A DNA stretch of 15,491 nucleotides from JBAXLO01 sp037134755 (lineage in GTDB: Bacteria; Bacteroidota; Bacteroidia; Bacteroidales; JACABE01), in contig JBAXLO010000105.1 of NCBI GenBank assembly GCA_037134755.1, positions 1-15,491 of the forward strand, given 5' to 3'. Shown in pieces: positions 15,299-15,491 of the stretch. The position numbers were made by a program, and so were the translations under genes. How positions within the stretch are numbered: position 1 is the stretch's first letter; every line of letters begins with the position of its first letter. A model generated the notes under the pieces. It did not search any database, had not been told where the DNA came from, and saw only the letters and a program-made list of their open reading frames with translations.

Positions 15299-15491
15299 AT
15301 GACAAAAGAAAAGAATACATTTTTTAACGACAGTTTATCTATACGGAGGTTTGTGGTATGTGTGTGGAGTAATCCAATATCACTATCGAGTATTTTACTT
15401 GCACTACGGAAGTTTTCCTTAGTAGTACGGAAAATTCCCGTAAGGGTACGGAAAATCTCCGTAAGGGTACGGAACTTTTCCGTAGTAGTAC
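15299..15491 (+). CDS. partial reading frame with 7-aa repeats, running off the right edge
   Basis: From the ATG at 15299 the frame is open for 64 codons to the window end and starts MTKEKNTFFND. From about residue 36 it consists of a 7-aa repeat encoded by the 21-bp array: LRKFSLV, VRKIPVR, VRKISVR, VRNFSVV. The result is strongly basic and hydrophobic in alternation, with no signal peptide or known domain. The frame may be open only because the repeat period is a multiple of three and the unit lacks stops. The underlying DNA unit is palindromic, which points to a nucleic-acid-level role instead. A promoter-like -7 box lies about 140 bp upstream. I do not recognise a family; treat it as a possible gene only. 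Confidence 0.3.
   Translation, partial: MTKEKNTFFNDSLSIRRFVVCVWSNPISLSSILLALRKFSLVVRKIPVRVRKISVRVRNFSVVV
15341..15491. repeat. 21-bp tandem array of palindromic TACGGAA...TTCCGTA units
   Basis: Four clear units are at 15404-15424, 15425-15445, 15446-15466 and 15467-15487, and a fifth begins at 15488. Each centres on an inverted repeat; the best is TACGGAA-CTT-TTCCGTA (15468-15484, perfect 7-bp arms). Three degenerate units in exact 21-bp phase appear to precede them (15341, 15362, 15383). The array continues beyond the window. Confidence 0.85.

Noticed and set aside
15404..15491. CRISPR array at the right edge
   Set aside because: The units are contiguous 21-bp repeats with no unique spacers, and no cas gene is present.

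Overview
The window looks like a chromosomal segment of an AT-rich member of the Bacteroidota, probably order Bacteroidales or Marinilabiliales. The evidence is the Bacteroidota-type promoters (a TTG box about 18-22 bp upstream of TAnnTTTG), a DUF4175 protein, a YbeY with Asp in place of the third metal-binding His, an MbnP-like lipoprotein and a 23S-IVS-type four-helix-bundle protein. No rRNA, tRNA, CRISPR array or recognisable transposase gene was found.

Layout. Positions 1-367 are non-coding: a 42-bp-period tandem repeat entering from the left edge, then a promoter. A cytoplasmic protein that I do not recognise follows (368-1354). Positions 1365-2043 form a compact unit: a four-helix-bundle gene (1440-1808) enclosed by arrays of a 9-bp repeat of the AGTACTTGA type. 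The outermost arrays are near-perfect inverted copies of each other. From 2107 to 10116, all on the plus strand, lie gltX, a 1124-aa DUF4175 membrane/coiled-coil protein, an RsbW-like ATP-binding protein, ybeY and mnmG. DUF4175, ATPase and ybeY are packed with 0 and 9 bp between them and look like one operon; its translation/RNA theme (tRNA charging, rRNA maturation, tRNA modification) is clear. Two parS-like ParB sites flank mnmG, one overlapping its start region and one just after its stop. This suggests closeness to the replication origin, although no DnaA-box cluster is visible.

A 1234-aa NtrY-like membrane histidine kinase is on the minus strand (10278-13982), with no response regulator beside it. 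It diverges from an MbnP-like lipoprotein gene (14200-14988) across a 217-bp region containing a good plus-strand promoter and two short perfect inverted repeats on the kinase side. The right end has another 9-bp array, a promoter-like -7 box and a reading frame running off the edge. The end of that frame is built from a 21-bp tandem palindromic repeat (a 7-aa protein repeat).

The core genes are ordinary housekeeping genes. The unusual material is repeat-based: the inverted-array unit around the four-helix-bundle gene, which resembles an rRNA intervening sequence but lies between protein genes; the parS pair around mnmG; and three unrelated short-repeat families whose periods (42, 9 and 21 bp) are all multiples of three.
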